This document shows positions 35,100 to 44,874 of a stretch of 47,334 nt of DNA, in pieces. The stretch lies in assembly GCA_002457295.1 (NCBI GenBank), contig NTKF01000006.1, forward strand, positions 1-47,334, read 5' to 3'. This DNA comes from Flavobacteriales bacterium MED-G22. GTDB lineage: Bacteria; Bacteroidota; Bacteroidia; Flavobacteriales; Flavobacteriaceae. Position 1 is the first letter of the stretch. Each line of letters starts with the position of its first letter. The notes below the pieces were generated by a model. It ran no database searches, was not told the DNA's origin, and was given only the letters and a program-made list of their open reading frames with translations. The position numbers were made by a program, and so were the translations under genes.

Positions 35100-36250
35100 A
35101 AAAGTCTTTTTAGAGCCGCAACAACAAAAAACCAAATTTGATTAGGACGAAAAGAACTCATAATTTTCAATTCTTCTCCAAATGAAGTCTGTTCTGAGAG
35201 AAAACGGAAAATAAGGTTTGGATTAATTTTTTCAAACAATCGAGAAAAAAGTGCACTCCCATCGGCATTGTGTTTGTGTAACACATCTAAAAATAAGAGA
35301 TCATATATCCAAAATCGATTTGTTTTTTGAAACTTTTTGAATGATCTATTTGTTTTAAGAAAGGTCACAAGATCTAGGGTTTTAAGCTGAGTATTTTTAA
35401 AAGTATATCCGGTGCTAGCCTTAGTCCAACCCCCTGCAGTACCTATATGTATTAGATGTTCAGTGTTCTGTTGATGGAGGGGATAACTGCACATAGGAAT
35501 CGTTCCTTGTTCTTTTTCAATTATCTTATAATTGGAAATACCCAAATCACTCAAATAAGATTTTATTCCTTCTTCATAGGCTTCCTTATTTAATATTTCT
35601 CCTGAAAATAAAGTGTATTCAAGAAGTGCTCTTTTGGAATCAAAGGGCAAAACATAGAGAAACCGGGTATTCCCTTTTTGTGGAATTGAGAAATCCATAA
35701 ATGTAATTCGATTTGACTCAAAACAATCTGCTTGAGTTTCAACAAACCACCCTAAAAAATGCTGTTGAAGTACAGGATATTTTGTTTGTTGAGCAAGTAA
35801 TTTTGGATTAAGAAGGCTCGAAAATCCTTTTTTTGCTTCAAAGGTTTGGCCTTCTGTATGAACCGTTACCCCGTCTATTTTGCTTTCTATGTTAACTATA
35901 GTTTCCCTAATTAGAGTGCAATTTTTAGCGTCTTCTAACTCACCATATATTTTTTTATAAAATGAAGCTGAACGCAACATTTTATATTCTAGTGGGTTAA
36001 AATCAAAATCAAAAGTAAAATCATTAGACTTGAAATTTCCCAACGCCCATTTATGATGCAATAAAGCATCAAATTTTCCACTTTTAGGTTCCCAAAAGCA
36101 CCAAGTACGGTCGTTTTGGATTTTTATTTCTTTTTCAATCAGCAGGATGTCTTTATCACTAAAGAATGGATCAGCTATGAGTTGCTGTGCCAATAATAAA
36201 CCGGATGCGCCTCCACCACAAATAATATAGTCAAAGCAATTTTTATCCAT
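35096..36250 (-). CDS. crtY: Lycopene beta-cyclase
   Basis: The 384-residue flavoprotein cyclises the ends of lycopene to give beta-carotene. It has the dinucleotide-binding IICGGGASGLLLAQQL (about 9-24), the DRTWCFWE motif typical of CrtY, and the later GTAGGWTKASTGYTF segment. It probably acts at the inner membrane. Other carotenoid genes (crtB, crtI, crtZ) are not in the window, so the pathway must continue elsewhere. Divergent from the ZIP transporter gene. Confidence 0.93.
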   Translation of the reverse strand: MDKNCFDYIICGGGASGLLLAQQLIADPFFSDKDILLIEKEIKIQNDRTWCFWEPKSGKFDALLHHKWALGNFKSNDFTFDFDFNPLEYKMLRSASFYKKIYGELEDAKNCTLIRETIVNIESKIDGVTVHTEGQTFEAKKGFSSLLNPKLLAQQTKYPVLQQHFLGWFVETQADCFESNRITFMDFSIPQKGNTRFLYVLPFDSKRALLEYTLFSGEILNKEAYEEGIKSYLSDLGISNYKIIEKEQGTIPMCSYPLHQQNTEHLIHIGTAGGWTKASTGYTFKNTQLKTLDLVTFLKTNRSFKKFQKTNRFWIYDLLFLDVLHKHNADGSALFSRLFEKINPNLIFRFLSEQTSFGEELKIMSSFRPNQIWFFVVAALKRLF

Positions 36251-36307
36251 AGAGCGATAAAATTAAGGATAAACTTAAGAAGTAGATAGCAATTAGTAAA
36301 ATCTCTT

Positions 36308-36315
36308 TATTTTTG
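36308..36315 (+). promoter_or_regulatory. -7 box of the ZIP transporter gene
   Basis: TATTTTTG matches TAnnTTTG exactly, 25 bases before the ATG. No -33 TTG is seen at the usual spacing. Confidence 0.45.
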
Positions 36316-36340
36316 TCAGGCTAAAAAAAGGCTTATTTAC

Positions 36341-37156
36341 ATGGAGGCTATTCTTTCCTACTTTGAAAACATTAATCCGATTTTAGGCGCATTTTATGCC
36401 ACTCTTTTCACTTGGGGTTTAACGGCTCTGGGAGCTGCAATGGTTTTCTTTGTAAAAGAAATGAACCGAGCGGTCTTGGATGGCTTATTAGGATTCACGG
36501 GTGGTGTGATGGTTGCGGCTAGTTTTTGGAGCTTATTAGCACCTGGAATAGAAATGAGTCCTGGCGAGGGATTTACAAAAGTATTTCCAGCTGCCTTGGG
36601 ATTTGCTCTGGGGGCCCTTTTCATTTTTGGTTTAGATAAAGTGCTTCCTCACATCCATATTAATTTTAAAGAAACAGAAGGCCTAAAAACACCCTGGCAT
36701 AAAACCACTCTTTTAGTTCTAGCTATAACGCTTCATAATATTCCAGAAGGATTGGCAGTTGGAGTCCTATTTGGAGGCGTTGCAGCGGGCATACCAGAAG
36801 CATCTATTGCTGGAGCAGTGGCCTTGGCATTAGGAATTGGCATTCAAAACTTTCCTGAAGGGATTGCGGTTTCTATGCCTCTAAGAAGGCAAGGTGTCTC
36901 ACGGTTGAAAAGTTTTTGGTATGGTCAACTTTCTGCTATTGTTGAACCAATAGCTGCAATTATTGGAGCTGTGGCGGTTACATTTTTCACTCCCATTCTG
37001 CCATATGCCCTTGCCTTTGCCGCAGGCGCTATGATTTTTGTTGTTGTTGAAGAAGTTATTCCAGAAACCCAACTCGATAAATATACTGACGTTGCTACCC
37101 TTGGATTTATTGGAGGATTTATTGTAATGATGACTCTTGATGTTGCTCTAGGTTGA
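36341..37156 (+). CDS. ZIP family divalent-metal transporter
   Basis: The 271-residue inner-membrane protein has about eight helices and the two ZIP metal-site motifs HNIPEGLAVG (TM4) and QNFPEGIAVS (TM5). It resembles the GufA/ZupT branch, which moves Zn(II) and other divalent cations into the cell. The metal cannot be told from the sequence. Its last nine bases overlap the convergent thiL gene. Confidence 0.92.
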   Translation: MEAILSYFENINPILGAFYATLFTWGLTALGAAMVFFVKEMNRAVLDGLLGFTGGVMVAASFWSLLAPGIEMSPGEGFTKVFPAALGFALGALFIFGLDKVLPHIHINFKETEGLKTPWHKTTLLVLAITLHNIPEGLAVGVLFGGVAAGIPEASIAGAVALALGIGIQNFPEGIAVSMPLRRQGVSRLKSFWYGQLSAIVEPIAAIIGAVAVTFFTPILPYALAFAAGAMIFVVVEEVIPETQLDKYTDVATLGFIGGFIVMMTLDVALG

Positions 37157-38200
37157 TGGCTCAAAATTGTTCCACCCTTGAGCTGTAAGGGGAATTTGCT
37201 GGCCTAACCCAGTAATCAATTGATTTCCATGCGAAGAGTCAACCGCGTGACCTACAACAGTAACTAAAGGGTGTCCTTTGATTTTTTCAAAATCTAATTG
37301 GTTGATGGTAAATAAGAGTTCATAATCTTCACCTCCATTTAGGGCAGGTGTGATCGTATTAATTTTAAATTCTTCACAAATAGTGATAACCTCTGGGTCT
37401 ATAGGAATCTTATCTTCATAGAGATGAAAACCAACTCCGCTCGCTTTTGACAAATGGAGTACTTCTGAGGAAAGACCATCACTAATATCGATCATTGAAG
37501 TGGGTAAAATAGCTAATGATTCTAACAAGTCGATAACATCTTTTCGGGCCTCTGGCTTTAGTTGTCTTCCTATACTGTAGGAATACGATGACAAGTCTGG
37601 TTGTAGTTTTGGGTTTACTTCAAAAACAGCCTTTTCTCTCTCCAGCACCTGTAACCCTGCATATGCACCCCCTAAATCTCCACTGAGCACCAAAAGGTCA
37701 TTTGGTTTTGCTCCTGAGCGTTTCACTAAATTTTCTGAAGAAATGCTTCCTAGTGCAGTTATCGATAGGAGCAACCCTTTTGTGCTTGAAGATGTATCAC
37801 CGCCAATGAGGTCAATAGAATAATTTTTACAAGCTAGTGCTATACCCTCATATAATGCTGTAAGCGCCTCTACAGGGAAACGATTTGAAACAGCAATAGA
37901 CACAGTGATTTGTTGCGGGATAGCATTCATGGCATAAAGGTCAGAGAGGTTCACCACAACGGCTTTATACCCTAAGTGCTTAAGAGGAACATAGCTTAAA
38001 TCAAAATGAACGCCTTCAATTAAAAGGTCCGTACTAATAACTGTTTGTTCCTTCTGATGGTCTACCACTGCAGCATCATCACCTACTCCTAAAACAGTAC
38101 TTTTTTGTTTGACTTCAAATTGTTTTGTGAGGTGATCAATCAGGGCAAATTCACCCATGTTTGATAGGGGTGTTTTAGCATTTTCTTTGTTTTCAAGCAT
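37148..38200 (-). CDS. thiL: Thiamine-monophosphate kinase
   Basis: The enzyme phosphorylates thiamine monophosphate to the active cofactor TPP. It shows MGEFALIDHL, the GVGDDAAVVD metal-binding loop and the LLIEGVHFDL segment. I start it at ATG 38200 (350 residues); the in-frame ATG at 38254 lies upstream of the TATTTTTG box (38212-38205) and adds a non-conserved leader. Its presence means that TPP is made through thiamine monophosphate, from synthesis or salvage, in addition to the uptake locus at 9-14 kb. No THI element is seen before it. Confidence 0.94.
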   Translation of the reverse strand: MLENKENAKTPLSNMGEFALIDHLTKQFEVKQKSTVLGVGDDAAVVDHQKEQTVISTDLLIEGVHFDLSYVPLKHLGYKAVVVNLSDLYAMNAIPQQITVSIAVSNRFPVEALTALYEGIALACKNYSIDLIGGDTSSSTKGLLLSITALGSISSENLVKRSGAKPNDLLVLSGDLGGAYAGLQVLEREKAVFEVNPKLQPDLSSYSYSIGRQLKPEARKDVIDLLESLAILPTSMIDISDGLSSEVLHLSKASGVGFHLYEDKIPIDPEVITICEEFKINTITPALNGGEDYELLFTINQLDFEKIKGHPLVTVVGHAVDSSHGNQLITGLGQQIPLTAQGWNNFEPST

Positions 38201-38204
38201 GCAA

Positions 38205-38212
38205 CAAAAATA
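38205..38212 (-). promoter_or_regulatory. -7 box near thiL
   Basis: TATTTTTG on the minus strand (38212-38205) lies five bases from ATG 38200, so the transcript would be nearly leaderless. TTTG at 38231-38228 is 15 bases upstream, shorter than usual. An inverted repeat, TTGATTC 38222-38228 and GAATCAA 38248-38254, lies just upstream in the divergent region. Confidence 0.35.
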
Positions 38213-38284
38213 GAAAGGATTTTGATTCAAATTAATTTTAGCTATTCGAATCAATATTATTCATTACTTTTCGGATAAAAAAGT

Positions 38285-39559
38285 ATGAAAACCCCCATTA
38301 ATACTTTCTTACTGATTGTTCTTCTTATTCATTTGTCTTGTAAAAAGGAAGAATTGAACCCTACCACAGACAATCAAACAACTTCTAATATTGACCTCAC
38401 CCAACCAGACGAGCCCGAAAACTTAGAAATTATTTCAAATAGACCATGTGAAAACGGACTGGCAGGGATTTTTCCATGTTCAGGGTTTGATCTGATTTCT
38501 TTTATTCCACTGGATTTATTTGATGCCATAGCAGGAAACGATAGTTGGGGGTGGACAGACCCAGAAACACAGAAAGAATATGCTCTTTTTGGAGTGGAAA
38601 ACGGCACGGTTTTCATTGACATTAGTCAGCCAGACGCACCTATTGTGCTTGGTACACTACCCACGGCAACTGAATCTAGTTGGTGGAGAGACATAAAAGT
38701 GTATAAGAATCATGCTTTTATTGTAAGCGAGGCAAGAGGACATGGCTTACAAGTTTTTGACTTGACCCAACTAAGAAATGCCACCCCAAATCAAGAATTT
38801 TCTGCTGACGCTCGGCTCACCACTTTTGGAAGTGCTCACAATATTGCAATAAGTGAAACCAATGGTTTTGCCTATGTGGTGGGAAGTGAATCCTACAATG
38901 GTGGCCCCATTTTTATTGATATAAACGATCCAAAATCACCTCAAGAAGTGGGAGGCTATGAAGCGGATTCTTATACTCACGACGCACAAACGGTAATTTA
39001 TCAAGGGCCAGATTCTGACTATAGCGGGAGAGAGATTTTAGTTGCAAGTAACAGCGTAGGAGGTGAAAATAATCAAGTTGTGATTTTAGATGTCACAAAT
39101 AAAGAAGAAATTATAAAAATAAGTTCTTTCACTTATTCAGACGGAGGTTACACTCATCAAGGATGGTTCACCGAAGATCAACACTATTTTATTCTTGGAG
39201 ATGAACTAGATGAAATCCAAAAGGGATTTAAGACAAACACTCGAATAATCGACTTGACAGATTTAGATGAGCCAAAACTCCATATGAATTTTTTTGGCCC
39301 CACCAGTGCCGTAGATCACAATGGCTATGTGAACGGATCAATTTTTTATATGGCCAATTATACCTATGGAATGCGCGCACTTAATATTTCTAAAATTCAA
39401 GAAAAAAACATAACCGAAATAGGTTTTTTTGATACTTATCCTGAAGATAATAGTATCGCCACTTTTGGGGCATGGAATGTATATCCATATTTTCAGAGTG
39501 AAAATATTTTAATTAGTGATATAAATTTGGGCATGTTTTTAGTGAAAGCATCAGAATAA
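38285..39559 (+). CDS. Choice-of-anchor B family lipoprotein (LVIVD-type repeats)
   Basis: The 424-residue protein begins with a lipobox ending at Cys19 (LIHLSC). The body has the choice-of-anchor-B pattern: CENGLAGIFPCSGFDLIS near the start, then DSWGWTDPETQKEYALFG, FIDISQPDAPIVLGTLP and repeated VYKNHAFIVSEARGHGLQVFDL-type blades, consistent with a beta-propeller. It is probably on the cell surface or in the periplasm, with unknown function. The stop overlaps the next start as TAATG (39557-39561). Confidence 0.85.
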   Translation: MKTPINTFLLIVLLIHLSCKKEELNPTTDNQTTSNIDLTQPDEPENLEIISNRPCENGLAGIFPCSGFDLISFIPLDLFDAIAGNDSWGWTDPETQKEYALFGVENGTVFIDISQPDAPIVLGTLPTATESSWWRDIKVYKNHAFIVSEARGHGLQVFDLTQLRNATPNQEFSADARLTTFGSAHNIAISETNGFAYVVGSESYNGGPIFIDINDPKSPQEVGGYEADSYTHDAQTVIYQGPDSDYSGREILVASNSVGGENNQVVILDVTNKEEIIKISSFTYSDGGYTHQGWFTEDQHYFILGDELDEIQKGFKTNTRIIDLTDLDEPKLHMNFFGPTSAVDHNGYVNGSIFYMANYTYGMRALNISKIQEKNITEIGFFDTYPEDNSIATFGAWNVYPYFQSENILISDINLGMFLVKASE

Positions 39560-40911
39560 TGAAATTTTTTTCTCATCTAAATTTGGTACTTCTACTCGTT
39601 GGCTGTACACCAGATTTCGAACCTTTGGCTCAACTAGTGGAGGCTCCCACTAAAGATTTTAAAGAAGTACTAGTTTTTGGAGGTTCCAACGAAGATATTG
39701 CCCATGGCGTGATACAAACTATAGATGGCGGTTTTGCTGTGATAGGCAATACAAAGAGTAATGACGGAGATTTTCAATTTAAGACTTCAGAAGACAGCGA
39801 TATTTTTGTTTTAAAATATGATGCTGCTAACCAACTAGTTTGGGCTAAAACGTATGGAGGTACAGGCGATGATAGGGGCTATGATTTAGTTGAATTAAAA
39901 CAAGGAGGCTATGCCCTGATTGGCTACAGCAACAGCAGTGACGGAGATGCATCAAGAAATGAAGGGATGCATGACCATTGGGTGATACGCACAGATGAAA
40001 TGGGCACTATTGTATGGGAAAAAAGTTTTGGCTTTGCTGGTCATGATCATGCTTACAATATTATCCAAACACCTGACGGGGGGCTCTTTTTTAATGGATT
40101 TTTAGATGTAACTGCCTCTGGTGGAGCAGGACAAGACGGGAAAGCATTTTCCTTTAATCGTCATGGCGTGGGGGAGTTTTGGGCCCAAAAAATTGATGCT
40201 GATGGTAATTTACTTTGGCGTAATTATTATGGGGGGACCAATAATGATCGCTCCTACGATGCAATACTAACTTCTGATGGCAACTATTTATTGGTAGGAA
40301 CCTCTGAGAGTCAAGATGTTGACATTTCACAACCAAGAGGCAGCTATGATATTTGGGTAGTTAAAATCAGTAATAAAGGAAAACTACTTTGGGAACGATC
40401 TTTTGGAGGGTCAAGTTATGATAGAGCAGCTTCAGTCATTGAACATCCTTTGGGAAATTATATCATTGTTGGTCAGTCTTTGAGTAGTGATGGCGATATA
40501 ATTCAACCAAAGGGCAACTCTGATATTCTATTAGTAGAATTGAATAATGATGGAAGTCAATCATTGGTCAAAAATTTAGGGGGGCCAACCTTTGATAGTG
40601 GGGAAGATTTAATGCCTACCAAGCAAGGGAGTATACTTGTGTTAGGAACGACTCACAGTAAAGCGATTGAAGTATCAACAAATGTGGTGAGTGAAACTAA
40701 TGAAAATACAGCTACTATTTTATACGAACTTTTTCCTTTCAAGAGAGAAACCAAAACCTATATCTTAGATGGATCTGGCATTGAAAACCCTTATGCATTA
40801 GATCAAAAACAAAATGGAACCGTTGTTGTAGTTGGAAGCACTACAAGCGCTGATGGACTTTTTCCTGTTTCTTATGGTGAAACAGATATTTTCATTGCTT
40901 TTTGGAATTAG
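39559..40911 (+). CDS. Seven-repeat beta-propeller lipoprotein
   Basis: The 450-residue protein has a lipobox ending at Cys16 (LLLVGC). About seven repeats of 50-60 residues follow, each with a GG-x-x-x-D-x-(G/A/S)-Y-like turn, a DGG(F/Y)-x-x-x-G segment and an SSDGD end. Seven such repeats suggest a seven-bladed propeller anchored in a membrane. The function is unknown. It is translationally coupled to the anchor-B lipoprotein, so the two probably act together. Confidence 0.75.
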   Translation: MKFFSHLNLVLLLVGCTPDFEPLAQLVEAPTKDFKEVLVFGGSNEDIAHGVIQTIDGGFAVIGNTKSNDGDFQFKTSEDSDIFVLKYDAANQLVWAKTYGGTGDDRGYDLVELKQGGYALIGYSNSSDGDASRNEGMHDHWVIRTDEMGTIVWEKSFGFAGHDHAYNIIQTPDGGLFFNGFLDVTASGGAGQDGKAFSFNRHGVGEFWAQKIDADGNLLWRNYYGGTNNDRSYDAILTSDGNYLLVGTSESQDVDISQPRGSYDIWVVKISNKGKLLWERSFGGSSYDRAASVIEHPLGNYIIVGQSLSSDGDIIQPKGNSDILLVELNNDGSQSLVKNLGGPTFDSGEDLMPTKQGSILVLGTTHSKAIEVSTNVVSETNENTATILYELFPFKRETKTYILDGSGIENPYALDQKQNGTVVVVGSTTSADGLFPVSYGETDIFIAFWN

Positions 40912-40973
40912 AAATACTGATTTAAGAATAGCTTAAAACAATAGTGAAAACAGCTGATTCGTAAGAAATCCCT

Positions 40974-40981
40974 TATATTTG
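40974..40981 (+). promoter_or_regulatory. -7 box of the suf operon
   Basis: TATATTTG matches TAnnTTTG exactly and lies 30 bases before the first ATG of the operon. No strong TTTG is seen at the usual -33 spacing. No IscR- or Fur-type site is obvious. Confidence 0.5.
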
Positions 40982-41010
40982 AATATTATTTTAATCAATT
41001 ATTTGTTAGA

Positions 41011-41340
41011 ATGATAAAAGTAGCTGAAAGTGCTAAAGAAAAAGTATCTAATCTTATGAAGGATGAGGGGTTTAATCCCCATAAAGATTACATCCGAGTA
41101 GGGGTAAAAAGCGGTGGATGTTCAGGACTGTCATACGAACTAAAATTTGACAACTCCCTTCACCCTGAGGACAGGCTTTTTGAAGACAATCAAATAAAAA
41201 TTTTGGTTGATAAAAAAAGCCTCCTTTACCTTATTGGGACCACCTTAGAATATTCTGGAGGGCTCAATGGTAAAGGATTTGTGTTTAATAATCCCAACGC
41301 ACAACGAACGTGCGGTTGTGGTGAGAGTTTCTCACTTTAA
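41011..41340 (+). CDS. sufA: Iron-sulfur carrier protein, SufA/IscA family
   Basis: The 109-residue A-type carrier has the three conserved Cys: Cys37 in GGCSGL and Cys101 and Cys103 in RTCGCGESF. It takes a nascent cluster from the SufBCD scaffold to target apoproteins. It opens the suf operon and is followed 12 bases later by sufB. Confidence 0.92.
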   Translation: MIKVAESAKEKVSNLMKDEGFNPHKDYIRVGVKSGGCSGLSYELKFDNSLHPEDRLFEDNQIKILVDKKSLLYLIGTTLEYSGGLNGKGFVFNNPNAQRTCGCGESFSL

Positions 41341-41351
41341 AAAAATGAAAA

Positions 41352-42797
41352 ATGAGCTACACAGAGGAAGAATTAAAAAAAGAATTAGAAACTAAAGAAT
41401 ATGAGTATGGTTTCTACACCGATATAGAATCTGAGACTTTTCCAAAAGGGTTAAATGTTGATATTGTTCGTCAAATTTCAATCAAAAAAGGAGAACCTGA
41501 ATGGATGACACAATGGCGTTTAGACGCCTTTGAAGCTTGGCAAAAAATGGAGGAGCCTGAGTGGGCTAATGTCACCTATCCAAAACCAAGTTTACAAGAT
41601 ATTTCTTACTATTCTGCTCCTAAAAAGAAAGACAAATACAACAGCTTAGATGAAGTTGATCCAGAGCTTCTCAAAACTTTTGACAAATTGGGTATTTCTC
41701 TTGATGAACAAAAACATCTTGCTGGAGTGGCCGTTGATATCGTGATGGATTCAGTTTCTGTGGCCACCACTTTTAAAGAAACCTTAGCTGAAAAAGGCAT
41801 CATTTTTTGTTCCATTTCAGAGGCCATTCGGGAGCATTCAGAGTTGGTAAAAAAATATATTGGTACAGTAGTACCACCAAAAGATAATTATTACGCTGGA
41901 CTTAATAGCGCAGTGTTTAGTGATGGTTCTTTTTGCTACATACCAAAGGGAGTTCGATGCCCAATGGAGCTTTCAACTTATTTCAGGATTAATCAGGCGG
42001 GGACGGGTCAATTTGAACGGACTCTTGTTATTGCAGATAAGAAGAGCTATGTGAGCTATCTTGAAGGGTGCACCGCCCCGTCAAGAGATGAAAATCAATT
42101 GCATGCTGCAGTGGTAGAGTTAATTGCTTTAGATGAGGCTGAAATTAAATATTCCACTGTACAAAATTGGTATCCTGGTGATCAAGAAGGCAAAGGTGGC
42201 GTGTTTAATTTTGTTACTAAAAGAGGAATTTGCCACACTCGTTCTAAAATATCATGGACACAAGTTGAGACTGGTTCTGCGGTCACATGGAAATATCCTT
42301 CCTGTATTTTGAAAGGAAATCATTCTATTGGAGAATTCTACTCCATTGCAGTGACAAACAATCACCAACAAGCAGACACTGGCACCAAAATGATTCACCT
42401 TGGAGAAAATACTAAGAGTACCATTATTTCTAAGGGTGTTTCAGCTGGAAAATCACAAAACAGCTATCGAGGTCTAGTTCAAATAAGTAGTAGGGCAAAA
42501 AATGCACGTAATTTTTCCCAATGTGATTCACTGTTAATGGGAAATGACTGTGGTGCTCACACGTTTCCCTACATTGAAGCAAAAAATAATACAGCTCAAA
42601 TTGAACACGAAGCAACCACTAGTAAAATAGGAGAAGACCAAATATTTTATTGCAATCAAAGAGGGATCGATACAGAAAAAGCCATCGCATTGATTGTGAA
42701 TGGTTTTAGTAAAGAAGTGCTCAATAAGCTCCCAATGGAATTTGCAGTAGAAGCTCAAAAATTATTAGAAATTTCTTTGGAAGGCTCTGTAGGCTAA
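41352..42797 (+). CDS. sufB: Fe-S scaffold subunit SufB
   Basis: The 481-residue protein is the main scaffold of the SUF system, working with SufC and SufD. It has the family segments [17 protein letters not shown] and SYLEGCTAP, and [24 protein letters not shown] and [23 protein letters not shown] toward the end, which hold the cluster and persulfide-related Cys. Length is as in other SufB proteins. It precedes sufC by 11 bases. Confidence 0.97.
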   Translation: MSYTEEELKKELETKEYEYGFYTDIESETFPKGLNVDIVRQISIKKGEPEWMTQWRLDAFEAWQKMEEPEWANVTYPKPSLQDISYYSAPKKKDKYNSLDEVDPELLKTFDKLGISLDEQKHLAGVAVDIVMDSVSVATTFKETLAEKGIIFCSISEAIREHSELVKKYIGTVVPPKDNYYAGLNSAVFSDGSFCYIPKGVRCPMELSTYFRINQAGTGQFERTLVIADKKSYVSYLEGCTAPSRDENQLHAAVVELIALDEAEIKYSTVQNWYPGDQEGKGGVFNFVTKRGICHTRSKISWTQVETGSAVTWKYPSCILKGNHSIGEFYSIAVTNNHQQADTGTKMIHLGENTKSTIISKGVSAGKSQNSYRGLVQISSRAKNARNFSQCDSLLMGNDCGAHTFPYIEAKNNTAQIEHEATTSKIGEDQIFYCNQRGIDTEKAIALIVNGFSKEVLNKLPMEFAVEAQKLLEISLEGSVG

Positions 42798-42807
42798 AAA
42801 CAAAAGT

Positions 42808-43554
42808 ATGCTAACAATTGAAAACTTACACGCTCAGGTTGAGGGTAGAACCATTTTAAAAGGGATTGACTTAGATATTAAGGCAGGAGAAGTTCACGCT
42901 ATTATGGGTCCTAACGGCTCAGGAAAAAGTACTTTATCTTCTTTGGTGGCTGGCAATGAGGAGTATGAAATCACACAAGGAAAAATGCTACTCAACGGAA
43001 AAGACCTTGCTGATTTGAATGCGGAGGAGCGTGCCCATGAAGGTATTTTTCTCTCTTTTCAATACCCCGTTGAAATTCCGGGGGTCTCCGTCACCAATTT
43101 TATTAAAACAGCCATCAATGCCATTAGAAAAGCAAAAGGGTTGGGAGACTATCCAGCGGGAGAACTACTAAAAAAAATTAGAGAAAAAGCTAAATTACTT
43201 GATATTGAATCTAAGTTTTTATCGCGCTCTCTAAATGAAGGCTTTTCTGGTGGAGAAAAAAAGAGAAATGAAATTTTTCAAATGGCCATGCTAGAGCCTA
43301 CATTAGCCATATTGGATGAGACCGATTCTGGACTTGACATTGATGCTCTCAAAATTGTTGCAAATGGGGTGAATAAACTCAGAAGTGATGACAATGCTAT
43401 TTTAGTGATTACACACTACCAACGTTTATTGGAATATATCGTGCCTGATTTTGTGCATGTGCTTTTTGATGGAAAAATAGTCAAATCTGGAACCAAAGAA
43501 CTGGCTTTAGAGCTAGAAGCGAAAGGATATGACTGGATAAAAGAATTGGCCTAA
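42808..43554 (+). CDS. sufC: SUF ATPase subunit SufC
   Basis: The 248-residue ABC-type ATPase has Walker A GPNGSGKST, the LNEGFSGGEKKRNE signature, Walker B LAILDETDSGLD and the H-loop ITHYQR. ATP hydrolysis drives cluster assembly on SufB-SufD; there is no membrane part. It lies one base before sufD. Confidence 0.97.
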   Translation: MLTIENLHAQVEGRTILKGIDLDIKAGEVHAIMGPNGSGKSTLSSLVAGNEEYEITQGKMLLNGKDLADLNAEERAHEGIFLSFQYPVEIPGVSVTNFIKTAINAIRKAKGLGDYPAGELLKKIREKAKLLDIESKFLSRSLNEGFSGGEKKRNEIFQMAMLEPTLAILDETDSGLDIDALKIVANGVNKLRSDDNAILVITHYQRLLEYIVPDFVHVLFDGKIVKSGTKELALELEAKGYDWIKELA

Positions 43555-43555
43555 G

Positions 43556-44872
43556 ATGGAGTTTAGAGAAAAATTGCTTTCGTCACATTTTACATTAGAC
43601 GAGAACATAGAAATTTTTGAATCTGTACAGCAAAAAAGAGCAGAAGCCCTTAAGGTTTTTGAACAAAAGGGGTTTCCTTCTAAAAGAGAGGAGTCGTGGA
43701 AATACACCTCGCTTCAAGGGTTGATAGGACGTGACTATGCTATTTTCCCTAAAGCGGAAACGACCATTAAATTAAGTAAGGTAAAAAAGTATTTTTTATA
43801 CGACACAGACACTTATAAAGTGGTTTTTATCGATGGAGTTTATAGCCCTTTCCTCTCAGACACCACTCACGATGGATTAGACGTTTGTTTAATGTCAGCA
43901 GCATTAACAAAACCTAAATATCAAAAATTAATTGACACTTATTTTGATCAAATAGCCCCTCAAGAAGAAAGCTTAACTGCACTCAATACTTCTTATGCCC
44001 GTGAGGGAGCCTACATATATATTCCTAAAAGTGTGGTGGCTGAAAAACCTATCGAAATAATTCATTTTGCCTCAGGAGACGAAACAGCACTATGGTTACA
44101 ACCACGCAATTTGATTGTATTGGATCAAAACGCTCAATGTCAAATCATAGAAAAACATCAAAGTTTGGTAGACCATCCAGTGGTGACCAATAATGTAACT
44201 GAAATATTTTTACATAAAGATGCATTTCTGGACTATTACAAATTGCAAAATGATTTACCAACAGCTTCTTTGATCGATAACACTTACATTTCACAAGAAC
44301 AGAATAGCCATGCAAGTGTTCACACATTTTCTTTTGGAGGCAAACTTGTGCGCAATAATTTGAATTTCTACCACAAAGGGCAACATGTGTTGTCTACTTT
44401 GAAAGGGGTCACGATTTTAGAAGACAAACAACACGTAGATCATTCCACATTAGTGCATCACGCACACCCCAATTGTGAAAGTCATCAAGACTATAAGGGG
44501 ATCTATTCTGAACGATCAGAAGGCGTTTTTAATGGAAAAATTCTAGTGGACAAAATTGCACAAAAGACCAATGCATTTCAGCAAAACAACAATATTTTGA
44601 TTGATGATAAAGCGACTATCAACACCAAACCACAATTAGAAATTTTTGCAGATGATGTAAAATGTTCACATGGTTGCACTGTAGGACAATTGGATGAAGA
44701 AGCGCTTTTTTATTTGCGTTCCCGTGGCATTCCAAAAAAAGAAGCAAAGGGTTTGTTGACTTATGCGTTTGCCAACAACGTACTGCAAAGTGTGCAACTC
44801 CCATCATTGAAAAAAAGAATCAATCAACAGATAGCAAATAAACTTGGGGTTAATTTAGGATTTGAAATATAA
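43556..44872 (+). CDS. sufD: SUF scaffold partner SufD
   Basis: The 438-residue protein is a SufB paralogue. It shares the beta-helix core (HVDHSTLVHHAHPNCESHQDYKGI) and the C-terminal KCSHGCTVGQLDEEALFYLRSRGI region, with the conserved Cys and His near the end used for iron or persulfide handling. It starts one base after sufC and is followed two bases later by sufS. Confidence 0.96.
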   Translation: MEFREKLLSSHFTLDENIEIFESVQQKRAEALKVFEQKGFPSKREESWKYTSLQGLIGRDYAIFPKAETTIKLSKVKKYFLYDTDTYKVVFIDGVYSPFLSDTTHDGLDVCLMSAALTKPKYQKLIDTYFDQIAPQEESLTALNTSYAREGAYIYIPKSVVAEKPIEIIHFASGDETALWLQPRNLIVLDQNAQCQIIEKHQSLVDHPVVTNNVTEIFLHKDAFLDYYKLQNDLPTASLIDNTYISQEQNSHASVHTFSFGGKLVRNNLNFYHKGQHVLSTLKGVTILEDKQHVDHSTLVHHAHPNCESHQDYKGIYSERSEGVFNGKILVDKIAQKTNAFQQNNNILIDDKATINTKPQLEIFADDVKCSHGCTVGQLDEEALFYLRSRGIPKKEAKGLLTYAFANNVLQSVQLPSLKKRINQQIANKLGVNLGFEI

Positions 44873-44874
44873 TT

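Noticed and set aside
12072..38251. The palindrome ATTCGAAT at 12072 and 12088 (before the thiamine receptor) and at 38244 (near thiL) as a shared thiamine operator.
   Set aside because: The same 8-mer also occurs inside coding sequence at 10446 and about 25937. For a low-GC genome of this length a few copies are expected by chance, and only the 12072/12088 pair has a structural use.
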